From Orthonyx spaldingii (taxonomy: Eukaryota > Chordata > Aves > Passeriformes > Orthonychidae): 64,000 bases of DNA. Below are positions 10,970-22,300 of this stretch, piece by piece. Under the pieces are notes generated by a model. It did not search any database. It had not been told where the DNA came from and saw only the letters and a program-made list of their open reading frames with translations. The stretch spans positions 338,441 to 402,440 of the forward strand of contig VZTJ01001390.1 in the NCBI GenBank assembly GCA_013397795.1, written 5' to 3'. Numbering within the stretch: the stretch's first letter is position 1; each line of letters begins with the position of its first letter. The position numbers were made by a program, and so were the translations under genes.

Positions 10970-11066
10970 TGGTCTAGTGGAAGTGTCCCTGCCCATGGCA
11001 GGAGGCTGGAACTGGGTGATCTTTAAGGTTCCTTCCAACGCAAACCATTCCATGATTTTTGTGATG
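10970..11066 (+). mobile_element. CR1 LINE 3' terminal fragment
   Basis: GTCTAGTGGAAGTGTCCCTG leads to GGTGATCTTTAAGGTTCC, CTTCCAACGCAAACC and ATTCCATGATTTTTGTGATG. Only about 100 bp of the 3' end remains, with the terminal short repeats partly degraded. Confidence 0.87.
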
Positions 11067-12380
11067 TCAGGGACTGGCCTGTGAGGCTCCTCAGAGTCAC
11101 CTTCTGCTGCAGCAGTGCAGACACAGTGAGCAGGCTGGTTCTCATTACAGCCAGAACGACTCTTTCAGCCCTTTTTCTCTTCCTCTGTGACATTTCTGAA
11201 TCCATCACATCATCCTTGTGCACAGCCAACCCTTTTCACTCACACACAGACTGGCTTCTTCCTCCACGGCCTCCACTCCCCACTGCTCCCAGCTCGCTCT
11301 GTGGAGAAAGGACATTTCAGAGGTTCCACCGAAAGTTCAGCAGCTCCTGGGATTTAAATCCATCCCAGCTCTAGAAAATCAGGCTGTACAAGATTCCTCC
11401 ACAGGTCCCGTGAGAAGCCACTTGGGAAGCTGAACCCTCAGCACTTCACCCCACTTGAATCCTCCTTTATAGTTCCCAGTGGATCTGATCAGGCTGCCAA
11501 GGAAATGGAGCTGCCAAAGTACTCGTTGTGAGCAGAGATAGGGCAAAATGAGGCTGAAGACAGTGGAGTGAACAGTGTTTCTTTGCAGAGGTTTCCAAAT
11601 AAGCTGATAAACAGAAGTTGTGGAGAAACAGGCAGAAGTTCCAGCAGTTACTTGCTGACATTTCATTCATTTTAGCTCCTGAACATGAACAAAACTGTTC
11701 CAATCCAAATAATTTCCTGGAGACTGGACTGAATGAGCTCTAGGAGGTCAAAGGCTCAAGGAAAAGTGTATGAGCCATTGGGGAGTGGACTTTTAAAAGA
11801 GCCTTTGTGTCACCAGGAAATGTCTTTGTGACCAAATGGATACAATCCTGGAAGCTGCTCTCTGCTCCAAGTCCTCCTGTGCTTGCAGTGATCCCTGTAC
11901 AAGTCACGGCGTCAGTGTGGTCCCATATGAGCTGCAGCTGTTTCATGACACTCGCAGGCCGTGGTGGCCCACAGCAGAGGAATGTCACTTGTCAGGCACG
12001 TAGCAGCTTTGTGGGGCATCAGGGATGTGTTCCCAGGATTTCATCCAAAGCAGCAGCTTTCATTTCTGCTCTCAGCTCTAGACACTTCCCTACAGACACG
12101 GAGCATAAGCAGGGGCTGTGGGCTCAGGCATTAATTCAGGCCCAGGGGAGCAGATGAAACACTGAGTAAATGAAGAGTAGCACAACAGGATGGATGCAGG
12201 CAGCCACCTGTCTCCTCCTGGTCCCTCTCCCTGCTGGTATTTTGTTGGTTTTATTTTCGTTTAAATATCCCCTGACTCACACGGCAAATGCTGCTCCGGG
12301 AGTGTCAGCACAAAACACAGCCTGTGCCACATCCCCAGGGAAATCACTGCAGGAGCTGCCTGACCTTTACAGAACTGTTC
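11067..12380. other. non-coding stretch
   Basis: Nothing recognisable is found on either strand apart from short overlapping frames. There are no tandem repeats of note. Confidence 0.6.
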
Positions 12381-12470
12381 CAGGGGCTTGGAGCGGCCTG
12401 GGATAGTGGAAGGTGTCCCTGCCCATGGAATGTAAGACCCTTCCAACCCAAACCAGTTTGGGATTCTATG
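12381..12470 (+). mobile_element. CR1 LINE 3' terminal fragment, short
   Basis: GGGGCTTGGAGCGGCCTGGG, ATAGTGGAAGGTGTCCCTGC, CCTTCCAACCCAAACC and GGGATTCTATG follow in sense order. About 20 bp are missing between CCCATGG and GACCCTTCC compared with the family pattern. Confidence 0.87.
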
Positions 12471-13141
12471 AAAATGGATCCACTTCACCTACCATTTCCC
12501 CTAAAGTTAGACTTCCAGGCAAACCTGGTTTTCTGGGCTCCTGTATTTGGAGATAGGCAGCTCCAGAGGGTGGTCCAGTTCTTCCACTGAGAAATCCTGA
12601 GCCAGTCTCACTCCAGTGACTCCAGAGGTGACAGTTCTCTCTTTAAGGACTGTGGCCACAGAGACTGTACAGCACAGACGGCTTCCCATTCCTCTTTCCT
12701 TGTCCCTTCTTGCTCACGAAGATCCATTATTTGCATTAAATACCTCCTAATGGCTGAGCTGGGAGTGAGGCTGTGGTGAGGATGATAACCCAAATCCTCC
12801 CAGCTCCATGTGGAACACGTCAGGATAGGGGTTGTGCTCTATCATTGCTACTGCCAAAACGGAATTAAACTAATCCAGTGTGGGAAAAGCCAGGAAGAAA
12901 GTCCCCCTTGACACAGCAGGGATCTTGCAGGGTTGTTCTGGCTGAACCAGCAGCAAGATGAAGCTGGAGAGGTCTTTGCTTCCTGACTGGAAGAACCTTG
13001 AGTCCATGGCTGGTGCATTCCTTGGATTGTGCTGAGCCAGCTGGAGTAGGTCTTATTGTGGAACAGAAAATACACAACAAACCCATGATGTTTGTGTGGT
13101 GCCTTTCCACACCTTCGTGTTTGAGCCTGAGGAGCTTCTGT

Positions 13142-13168
13142 TCCTCCTCCTCCTCCTCTTCCTCCTCC
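13142..13168. repeat. (TCC)n microsatellite
   Basis: A 27-bp TCC-rich tract, interrupted once by TCTTCC. It is the complement of the GGA tract at 13602-13624. Confidence 0.9.
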
Positions 13169-13601
13169 CCACAGCTGAGTTCCTGCTTCACTAAAGGACA
13201 CTTTGCTCTCTCTGCTCTGGGTTTTGCTGATAAAACTGTGGCATCTTCGTGCTGCTGCTTGGCCTGGACCAGAGAAATGAGGAGAGCAACAAGTTGGGAA
13301 GTGATGGATTGATCTTGGGACTTGGATTCCCAACAGAGACCTCAGCTCTGAGTACTGGGAAATCAGAGGGATCCTTCCATGTATTACAGCTAGGAAACAC
13401 ACAGCTCAGCATCCATGCTCAGCCACTCCCAGTGACCCTCCTGGCCCCAGGTGTCCCCCACAGCCCAGAGGTGACGTGGGACAGCTCCAGCCAGCTCTGC
13501 CATCCCTCATTGTGAACACCAATGGAGGGAGCATGTTCTCCACCCACCTATGCCAGCTGCATCCAGCACAGAGCCTTCTCCCCGAGCTCCCAGGCTCCAG
13601 G

Positions 13602-13624
13602 GGAGGAGGAGGAGGAGGAGGAGG
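13602..13624. repeat. (GGA)n microsatellite
   Basis: An uninterrupted run of about seven to eight GGA units, GGAGGAGGAGGAGGAGG in form. Runs of this type can form guanine-rich or triplex structures; nothing in the sequence shows that this one does. Confidence 0.9.
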
Positions 13625-14261
13625 TTGTTGCAGGTGTTTCAATGCCATTATCAGCCCTGAATCCGTCATTTTCCACCTCCAACACAGCTTTTATTCACTG
13701 TGTGCCTCCCTGCTTGCTCTGAAAATCCTTGTTTCTCCTTGTCTCCTGTTGCTCCTGCCTCTGCTCCCTTCTCATCCATCACCAGAGTCCAGCTCGGGTA
13801 TGGCCCTGGCACAGACCCCCTTTGGAGGCACTCGCAGGGGGCGGAGGGGCTGGTCCTGGGCTGGCTGTGATTCCCAGGACGTGACAAAGGGGTCTGGCTC
13901 AGAGCAGTGGCTGCACAGCTCACAGACCCCACGTGCAGGTGTGACACAGCACAGTGACTCTGACCTGGCTGGTGGCCACTCGCAGATCAGTCCCACAGCC
14001 CCAACACCCACCTGGAAGCTGCAGAGAGCAAGCCAAGCCTGCGGATCACGGCACGCATCAGTGTCCTGCCAGCATCAGGGCACAGTGACTCAGGAAGGAG
14101 GAGGAGAGTGGAGTGTGGAGATGAATAAATGAACCACCAAGAGCTGTTGGAGTGTGGAGGCAGGTGAGCTTGTATCACCAAGGACCAGCAGGGTCCATTG
14201 GTGGGAAGACCCCTGATTTGATAACTGCTCCTTAGGTTAGGGTGAGCAAGCCTTCCCCCAG

Positions 14262-14634
14262 GATTCCTTGTTCCAGTTATTCAAATGCACCCCAGTTTTG
14301 CTACCTTGGTTGGTTGTTGGTATCCCCGCCCTCTTGTACCATATGAGGTCCCCAATTCCAGAGAGTTCTCCCTTCTCTGTTTCCCCATTGGTCCCTGCTC
14401 CTTTGCCACTCCCCCAGGTTTTCCCCATTGGCCCTCAGACCCTAACCCCACCTATGTACTGCCCCCATGCCCTCAAACCATTGGCCCTGGTGCTTTGCCC
14501 ACCCCCTCTTTGCCCCACACAAAACCTCGGACACTCCTTTGTCTTCGTTTGTGGGTTCTTTTGTGGCTCCCACCCTCCGTGTTCCTCGTTCCTGGACCCT
14601 CCTCAACAAACTCCTCTTGCGGAATCTCCAAACG
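14262..14634 (+). mobile_element. LTR fragment of an endogenous retrovirus, cut by a gap
   Basis: The sequence has the make-up of an avian LTR: CCATTGG boxes at about 14384, 14423 and 14479, then an R/U5-like part with CTCCTTTGTCTTCG, TTCTTTTGTGGCTCCCACC and CCTCAACAAACTCCTCTTGC just before the gap. The last motif looks like an AATAAA polyadenylation signal changed to AACAAA. The left boundary is uncertain, and the 3' end falls in the 14635-14771 gap, so no target duplication can be checked. Open frames here (14268, 14285) run into the Ns and are not genes. Confidence 0.6.
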
Positions 14635-14771
14635 NNNNNNNNNNNNNNNNNNNNNNNNNNNNNNNNNNNNNNNNNNNNNNNNNNNNNNNNNNNNNNNNNN
14701 NNNNNNNNNNNNNNNNNNNNNNNNNNNNNNNNNNNNNNNNNNNNNNNNNNNNNNNNNNNNNNNNNNNNNNN
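14635..14771. other. assembly gap, 137 Ns
   Basis: Undetermined bases. The gap starts inside an LTR, so the missing sequence probably includes the rest of U5 and possibly more retroviral sequence. Confidence 0.98.
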
Positions 14772-16118
14772 CATCTTCACTGGGAAAAGCCTCTGGAGCC
14801 ACACCTGGCTTGGGCAGCTGCTGAGTTACACTCACACGGTGATCCAGGAGCAGTTCCCTGTCCCAGGCCTCCCTGGGCTCTGTAAGGCTCTGTAAGGCAC
14901 AGCTCCTCACATGCTGCTGCCTCATCCATCTGCTGCGCTCCAAATGCTCATCCCTCGTGTGCAGCCTGCTCTTTCCCCTGCTGCTCAGGGCTCCATGGTT
15001 GGTAATTTCCCTGGCATGTAAAAGCTTTGGAAAATTATTGTAGAGCACAGGTTCGCACCTTCTCATGAAGAGGCGAAGTTTAATAAACTGTGGAGCCAAA
15101 CTGTTGGATCCCTGCATTAATGCAGGTGAGCAGCTGGAAACAGCTCCACAGAAGGAATTCTCAGCAGGATGCCAGAGGCAGAGCACCCAGAACTTCTCCA
15201 GCAGCTGTTTTGCTCAGCTGCTCCAGCGCTGGCCTCTGGGAATAGGGGCTGTTCTGAACCATAGCAGAGGAATTGTGCCCCAGGCCAGAAGGGATAAAAG
15301 TGCCTGTACAACCTCACAGATGTCTAAAAAACATTTTCACTCCCCTTGCTCACACCTCCTGCACCTGCAGAGCTTCTGAAGATGAGCCCACGGTGTGTCT
15401 GGAGTGCCCAGGAGCTTTCTACATCCCTGTCAGTCTTCTTTTCCAAGGCTTCTTCCCACAGGTCCTTTCTTTGGGTGGCGTCTCAGGGCTTGTGCCACCT
15501 GCTTGGAGCAGCGGCTGTGGGAGCAGAGATTGGAGCAGGGGTTGTGTGAGGCAGCCTCTGGGCTTTCACCAGGGCATGGAGGGATGGACCAGAACACCCA
15601 AATCCCCACATGTCCATAGGAAAGAGAAACAAAGATGCTTTTTACCACTGAAGCTTTCCTGTGTCTCTTGGAGCAACTGGATCACTTTGTCCTTTCCCAA
15701 AAACCAAATTATTCCACTTAGGCCTGCTGGGAAGCATCTTCAGGTGTTGGGAGTTGGTAGAACCGAAGCTGACCAAGCTGTGGCAGCACAGGGGGCTCTC
15801 CGCAAGGTCAGCCTGGGGTTTGCAGCAGGGGAAGGTGGCGTGGGCCTGGTGCCACGGGGATGATTCCCTGGGAGAGGAGGGCAGATCCTCAGCACTCAGC
15901 CCCCACGCCCGTGGGCTGCACAGCCTCGGTTCCTATTCCCACTATAGGAGCCACCCACTGCTGTTACTGATTCACATCACTCACTTGGATCACTTAACCC
16001 CTCCTCACAGCCCAAAGCTTGCACCAGCTGCTGTTTAACCACATTTCCAAAGCCTCCTTTTCATTAGTGCTCCAGCTGGGAAGGGAACTGCTTCAGGAGC
16101 AGGAACTAGGGCAGATGC
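14772..16118. other. non-coding stretch
   Basis: No gene or repeat family is recognised to the right of the gap. A short AT-rich interval with TTTAATAAACTG lies near 15076. Frames on both strands overlap and lack known domains. Confidence 0.6.
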
Positions 16119-16213
16119 TGGGATTCTTGGGGTTGTCCTGTGCCAGGCCAGGAGCTGCAGTTGGTCCTTGTGTGTCCCTCCCAACTCAGGATATTCTGTG
16201 ATTCTCTGATTCC
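16119..16213 (+). mobile_element. CR1 LINE 3' terminal fragment
   Basis: GGAGCTGCAGTTGGTCCTTG, GTGTCCCTCCCAACTCAGG and ATATTCTGTGATTCTCTGATTCC form a CR1 3' end with recognisable terminal ATTCTGTG-type units. The CCAACTCAGGATATTC wording differs from the CCAACCCAAACCATTC type seen elsewhere in the window, so the subfamily is different. Confidence 0.85.
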
Positions 16214-16422
16214 ATGAACTCTACAGGGAGAGTTGTGCACTCCTTTGAGTGTCTTGCCTGTGGAATGGCAACAGATTTATGGACACTGGTTTCGTATCCT
16301 AAAGGATATTGGCACTGTCACCTCTCCATTTCTTCTTCCTTCTCTGGCTCTGTCTGGGGTCTGCCAAGCCATGTGTTCTAAGTCTGATCACTGCACTCCC
16401 ATCCATAGAACTCGAGGTTTCA
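16214..16422. other. short spacer between two plus-strand CR1 copies
   Basis: About 210 bp with no feature I can support. Confidence 0.5.
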
Positions 16423-16775
16423 TGGAGAAAAGGAGGCTCAGGGGGGACCTTGTGGCTCTGCACAACTCCCTGACAGGAGGGGGCAGCCGGGGGGGTCGGG
16501 CTCTGCTCCCAGGGAACAGGGACAGGAGGAGAGGGAACGGCCTCAGGCTGGGCCAGGGGAGGCTCAGGTTGAACACCAGGGAAAATTCCTTCCTGGACAG
16601 GGTGGTCAGGAATTAGAACAGGCTGCTCAGGGAGGTGGGGAATCCCCATCCCAGGAGGGATTTAAAGCTGTGTGGATGTGGCACTTGGGGACATGGGTCA
16701 CTGGTGACTTTGGCAGTGCTGGGGAACAGTGGGAGGTGAGGGCTTTTCCAACCTAAGCAATTCCATGATTCTCTG
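16423..16775 (+). mobile_element. CR1 LINE 3' fragment, about 350 bp
   Basis: Sense CR1 sequence from GGAGAAAAGGAGGCTCAGG through GGAACGGCCTCAGGCTGG, AAAATTCCTTCCTGGACAGG and GGATTTAAAGCTGTGTGGAT to TTTTCCAACCTAAGC and ATTCCATGATTCTCTG. Its first 149 bp match 23563-23710 except for one extra G, while the remainder of the two copies differs at many positions. Confidence 0.92.
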
Positions 16776-18082
16776 CATTCAGCCATGCTCAGGAATGGTT
16801 TGGCTGCCTGTGGTTCTGGAGTCTTTTCCACAGTCAGTCTGGACACTCTGGTGCCACAAAACAAACAAGAGGAGCCCAGTTTGGTTTGTTGGATTTTTAA
16901 AAAAATTACATTTTTAAGCTCATTTTGTATGAGCTTGGCACCTGAATTGTGGTGTTTCGTTGCCTGCCTGCAGCAATCAGGGAAATACCTAAAATTTCAG
17001 CTGCACAGGGATGTAAATGTGTGGGGAATCTCTGAGGATTAGAGTTGCTCTGGGTTTCAGTGGTGTCTTCATGCTCCCCACGGTCCAAGGAGTGCAAAAT
17101 GAGCCTGGGGCTGAGCCGAGCCAGGCCCTGTGAAGAACAGCTCCTGTGGAGGGATGAGGAAGAGCCAGGATTAGTTACAACAGCCTAACTGGGCAGGGTT
17201 AGGCTGGGTTTAGGACTGATTATCATACCCAGCGTGGGGCTCCTTGTGGGAGCTCCCTCACTCCTCTCTTCCCAGCCCTCCTGGGCAGGTCCTGCTGAAG
17301 CCACCACCTCCCTTGTTGGCTGTTTTAGTCACACTTCCCAAGCACAGGCAGCAAATCCCAATTGCTCCAGAGGATCTGGAGCACCAGGGAGGGTGTCTGG
17401 GTGTGACGGTGGCTGTGGCCCAGGGAGAAGCAGCAGGGAGGGGACACTGGGACACTGGTGATGAGCCTTGGCTGGCTGTGGGACATCCATCCCATGGCCC
17501 TGCTGGCAAACTGGGCCCTTGGAACCCTTCAAGGTTGCCAGGAATGCATAGGGAAGCTGGAGGAGAGACTTTTCCGGGATCTGGGATGCATTATTTGGCT
17601 TTGTGGATCGTGTCTCTTCCCTCAGGATTCTGCATTTTTTGTAGGCATGAGTTTTCCCCCTAAGAGCCATGAAAAAAGCCCCCCTCCACCACTGGCTTGC
17701 AATTGGAATAAAAAAGGGTAAAAAAAATCGACATTTGGCAATTTCAAGTAGCCACTGAGAAGCTGGAAGAGGCAGAATAAATTAACAGGGTGATTTTAAC
17801 AGGAAGCCCAGAAGAAAGAGACAATTAAACCAGTCCTTCTTAGTCAGGCACACAACATCTGGACCAGGTGCAGGTGGAAGAGATCCATCTTCTAAAGGAG
17901 GAGGGAAAAAAGGAAAGCAAACCCCGTGGAGAATTTGTTCCAAATCCTCTTCTGTGTTTGATGTGTACGAGATCCTGGAGGAGAAGAGGGAGGCAAACTC
18001 CCATTTCCCAAGTTTCTGCCAAAACTGAGCACACAAGGGGCCTTTGGAAAGTCTGCAAAGAGTTTTTGCAGGAGGATCTTCA
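16776..18082. other. non-coding stretch
   Basis: No gene or repeat family is recognised. There is an A-rich patch at about 16897-16915 (TTTTTAAAAAAATTAC) and another near 17700-17730 (GGAATAAAAAAGGG, TAAAAAAAATCG). Confidence 0.6.
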
Positions 18083-18218
18083 TCCCTGGAAGTGTCCAAG
18101 GCCAGGTTGGATGGGGCTTGGAGCAGCCTGGGATAATGGAAGGTGTCCCTGCCCATGGTAGGAGGTGGAGCAAGATGAGTTTTGAGGTCCTTCCAACCCA
18201 AACTGCTCTGGGATCATA
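18083..18218 (+). mobile_element. CR1 LINE 3' terminal fragment
   Basis: GGAAGTGTCCAAGGCCAGG, GGGGCTTGGAGCAGCCTGGG, AAGGTGTCCCTGCCCATGG and GGTCCTTCCAACCCAAACTG appear in sense order, ending at GGGATCATAAA. The length is about 136 bp. Confidence 0.9.
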
Positions 18219-18734
18219 AAGCAGAGATCCCAAAGAAGGACCTGCGTTCCTGTCCCCCACATGCTGAGCATCCACCTTCACATCCATTTGGGAGTCCTCA
18301 GACAGGTGTGAGATCCCAACTGTCCGTGTTGCTTCGTGCCAAGACAGAACTCAACATTTTAATCCCATCTTCACAAGTTTGAGAAGCCAGAGGAGGCACA
18401 TGGCCATAAAAATACGTGGCCATTTGTAGCTTTTTAATAGAGGGAACGGATCCAGCTCTGTCCCTCTTCCACAGGCGACCATTCCCACCTTGGTGCCGCG
18501 ACCTCGGGAGCGTCGTACCTCGTGAGGGGCCAGGTTGCCATGGAGACCGCTGGGATGGCTTTGATAAATGCACGGCAAGGGCGTGTGCAAACAGAGGATA
18601 GGGGCCTTGGGAATGGGAAAAACTAAAAGAGAGCAAAATGGGGTTTGTGGGAAAGTCAGGAAACCAATGAGGAGATGCCTGCATTCATCAGAGCACTGTG
18701 GTTCTCCATGGGAGAGGCAGAGGGGACATTGTGA
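18219..18734. other. non-coding spacer
   Basis: No gene is recognised. A small CpG-containing patch near 18490-18530 (GTGCCGCGACCTCGGGAGCG) is too short to call an island. Confidence 0.55.
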
Positions 18735-18862
18735 GAGGTGTCCAAGCCAGGTTGGATGGGTCTTGGAGCAACCTGGGACAGTGGGAGGTGTCCCTGCCCT
18801 TGGCAGGGGGTGGCACTGGATGGGCTTTAAAGTCCCTTCCAACCCAAACCATTCCATGATCT
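18735..18862 (+). mobile_element. CR1 LINE 3' terminal fragment
   Basis: GAGGTGTCCAAGCCAGGTTG, GGTCTTGGAGCAACCTGGG, GGGCTTTAAAGTCCCTTCC and CAACCCAAACCATTCCATG are present in sense order. It is very similar to the copy at 18083, which is the same strand and length class. Confidence 0.9.
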
Positions 18863-19224
18863 CCCTGAAGGTGACGTTTTGCCTGGCTCCAGCACTGCTC
18901 TGAGGAGGAGTCTGCCTGGCAGGTGACCCGCAAGCCCTTTCCAAGAGGACAGGAGCCAGCCCGGCATGTTCTCCAGGACTGTGGGCAGTCTGCTCCAGGA
19001 AGGAGCAGGGCGATGGCTTTGCAGTGCTTGGCACAGGGTTGGGAGCTCTGGCAGTGGGAATTCCAGTGCAGCAGCGGGGTGTGAAATCCTGGAGCAGCCT
19101 CCTCACTGCATCCATGGGGTTTCTTTGTGAGTGTGAACTTAGAGGTGGCCTGGCCATGGTCACACCTGTCCTCCACCAGGCACTGGGCACAGAGTCTGGG
19201 ATCTTTTATAGGATGGAATATTTG
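18863..19224. other. non-coding spacer
   Basis: Unique sequence between a CR1 tail and a purine microsatellite. Long frames reported here on the minus strand are built from the microsatellite plus antisense CR1 sequence. Confidence 0.55.
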
Positions 19225-19386
19225 TGGGAGGGAGGGAAGGAGAGAGGGAGGGAAGGAAGGAGGAAGGGAGGGAGGGAGGGAGGTCGGTCGAGGAGAAGGA
19301 GGGAAGGGAGGGAAGGGAGGGAGGAAGGAAGGAAGGAAGGGAGGGAGGAAGGGAGGAAGGAAGGAAGGAAGGAAGGAAGGAAGGAA
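19225..19386. repeat. purine-rich (GGGA/GGAA)n microsatellite, about 160 bp
   Basis: The plus strand is almost purely purine across the tract, mixing GGGA and GGAA units and interrupted by TCGGTCG at about 19282. The right end is a regular (GGAA)n run. It is translated in all frames as Gly/Arg/Lys/Glu repeats or Pro/Ser/Leu repeats, which are not genes. Confidence 0.95.
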
Positions 19387-22300
19387 TCTGCACTGAGAAG
19401 GGGCTGTGAAGCAGAGAAATGAATTTAATACCTTTTTTTTTTCTGTCCTCATGAAAAGCAAATGCCCCCTCTCTTCCTCCACTTCCATCTCCCAGAGCCA
19501 ATATACAATTCTGACAAATCAGCCCTGAATGCAAATCCAATAAACTTAGCATAATTGTCTTTGTTATGAGGAGCTGGAACAGGCTGCTCTGCATGAAAAT
19601 CCAAATCATAAACCACTCAAACATAATGCAATTGGGGGAGTGTGGACCTGGCCATGTCCCCACCAAGGTGTGGGTGCAGGATGGGGGGAGCCAGGCAAGG
19701 GGTGCTCCCTGGGCAGCTCCCAGGGCCTGTTTGGAGCTTGCTGGTGGTTTTTAAAAGCAAACAAGCAGTGGAGGGAGGGACAGATTATTGTCACGTATCA
19801 ATGTTTAGCAGATGAAAAGGGAAAACTGAAGCGTTTCCTGACAACTGCAAGATCTCGCTCCTGTTTATGTTAATTGTGTCTGATTTTAAAGCTCACACAA
19901 AGAAAATAAACCAAAGCAGAAAGCTCAAAATATTTAGCTTAGAAAACATTGACACAAAGAAGTGTGTTTAATTTCCACCCCCCCCTTTCGAGGAACTGTT
20001 CCAAAAGAGCCAATTCCGTTGATGTGAATCTCAACGAGGTGATGTGAGTGAGCGTTAACAAAGGTTTAGGTACTGAGAGCATTCCCTGCTTGTTCCTAAG
20101 CCCCAGCTCCAGGCGTCCTGAGAATGCAGAAATGGAACTTTGGTTAAAAACCACACAAACACAAAAGCTGTGGTTTGCCTTACGATGAAGATCCAGGAAA
20201 TGGAATAATCCTGCTCCGAGAGCTGAGCTCTCACCCCGGCAGTGGCTGCGTGTCCTTGCGGTGGTGGGGGTCTCCTCTTTTCTCCCTCCCCAGCTCCAGT
20301 CCCCTTCCCTCCCTCTGCAAAAGAATCCTGATTGCATCCACCTTGGGAGCACATTCATCAGCTGCTCTGTAAATAATTGCCTTGAGTGGCTTTCCCCTTC
20401 ACCTTGGGGCCGGGAGGGGGATGTGACCCGGGGACAATTCCTGCCCTCCCTCCTGGCTTTGCTCAGCCGGCAGCAGGAGCAGCCCGAGCCTCCTCCAGCC
20501 TGGGACAAACACCTTCCCAAAGATCGCCTTTAACAGAGCTCCAGAAGCTTCGGGAGAATCAGGACTCGGGCTATGCAGGAGCCCGGGAAGAGCAGTTTGT
20601 TTCCTTGGGAGGAATTGATCTTCAAAGCTCTCGCTGCTCCGTTTGAAACGCATCCCGCTGTTCCCAGCATCCCGATTACCTTTCCCTCCCGCACCAGCCT
20701 TTGTTGTTCCAACATCAAAGGAGCCCTGCCCTGCTCTGCTGAGCCATCGCCTCGCCCCTGCTCTCTCTCCAGGGTATTTCCAGCCCCCACTCCAGCCAGG
20801 AGGGCTGGGATACACTCCGGCTCCTGGGGGAACACGGTGCAACAGCCTCGGGGTGAAGCTGGGAGTTGGGTCTGTAGGAAGGGACATCGATATGTCCTCG
20901 GGGTGGTGGGACAGGACAGTGGATGGACTGCTGGGGGTTGGGGGTTGTGTTGTTGCCCTCCCTAGACCCCTGTTGGGTGTCTGTTGGTTCATTGACCTCC
21001 TATGGCCTGCTCTCCCAGCTCCTGGCTCTGACGTGCCGCGGCTTTGGGCGGAATTCTGCAGCCCCTAGAGCCCACTTTGGGTGGAATTCCATGGCCCCTG
21101 GAGCCCACTGGAGCAGCCTCTGCTCAGGACAAGGCCAGGCAGCAGCACCACCCTGGTTCTCGCAGCAAACCCTTCTCTCTCTCAAACCCATCTCTCTCTC
21201 TGGCTCCGCAGATGCTCTCGGGGGGGTTGGCAGGCAAATCACGTCTGGCAGTGACAGCATCGGCTCCTTGGCTTGATGTGGCTTCTTCTCCCTCCCCCCC
21301 AAGTCTCCGGCTTCAACCTGTGCTCCTGAAGAGGCTTTAAAGCTCATCTGTGCTATTGTGCTCAGGAAACCCTGAAAAGGTTAAACCCATCCAAATTGCT
21401 GAGTCTTTGAAATAAAAGCAGAGCTTCTCCTTGCAGGAGCCTCGCTGAACAAAAGGGCTTCAGCAGGCAGCCTGATTTCAGCAGCTATTCCCAGGGGATT
21501 CAGAGGGGTGACCCTGCATCCAAATTCCTGCAGGAAGCAAGCTGAAACCCCTGTGAGATGAAGTGAGGATCCACGGAGTGTCTCTCTCTCCCTGCAGTCA
21601 GAATCCCACGTTCTGCTGGGATGAGGTGAGCAGGGAGCCCCAGGGCTGAACCCCCTTTGTTTGGCTTCCATCTATTGAATTGACAGGGGCCATGGGAAGC
21701 CCTGGCACTTTCTGGGACATTTCTCCTCTGGAGATGCCGTTCCATCAGCAGGAGCAGGGAAACAGGAGCAGAAACCTCCACCTCGGGGGTCTGGCTCGGT
21801 GCTTTTGCCTTCGTGCTGCCAATGGGCCCCATGCTCCCAGTGCTCCCCATCCCAGGTGGGGAATATGCTCCCTAACAGCTTCTTCTCTCTATTTGCATAA
21901 TTAAGAGAAATTACAGAGCATTTGGACTGTTTGGAGTGTTTGCATCACAAGGCTCTTGGTATTTGGGTTTTTGAAGTCTTCCCAGAGTGGCCCAGCCAGA
22001 GAGCAGTCCCCCTCCCAAGCCAGCCAATTCCATTTGCCAGCGTTTCCAGAAAAAGCCAAGGTCCAGAGAAGGAGCACAGACACTCTTCCCCTCTGTGTGG
22101 ATAACTGCACATCCTCTGGGGCACAAAAGGTGGAAAATGAGGTAGAACATGGCATTCCTGGGGTGGGGAACATCTACAGGAGACGTTGGCCTCTTGCTGT
22201 GCATCACTGAGAGCTGGGGGAACTGCAGGACAATAATCCCCTGTATGAATCAATCCCTGAGCTGTCTGGGACAAGGACAGCATGGGGACCTTGATCACAG

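Larger units (their letters stand above)
12471..14261. other. non-coding stretch with two complementary trinucleotide tracts
   Basis: No gene is recognised. The main feature is a (TCC)n tract and a (GGA)n tract about 450 bp apart, listed separately. The glutamate-, serine- or proline-rich frames here come from those tracts. Confidence 0.6.

Noticed and set aside
14268..14895. Frames of 140-205 codons across the first gap
   Set aside because: A large share of each is undetermined sequence and the rest lies in an LTR.
18351..19488. Minus-strand frames of 260-280 codons
   Set aside because: They are made of antisense CR1 sequence, unique spacer and a purine microsatellite read as Pro/Ser/Leu repeats.
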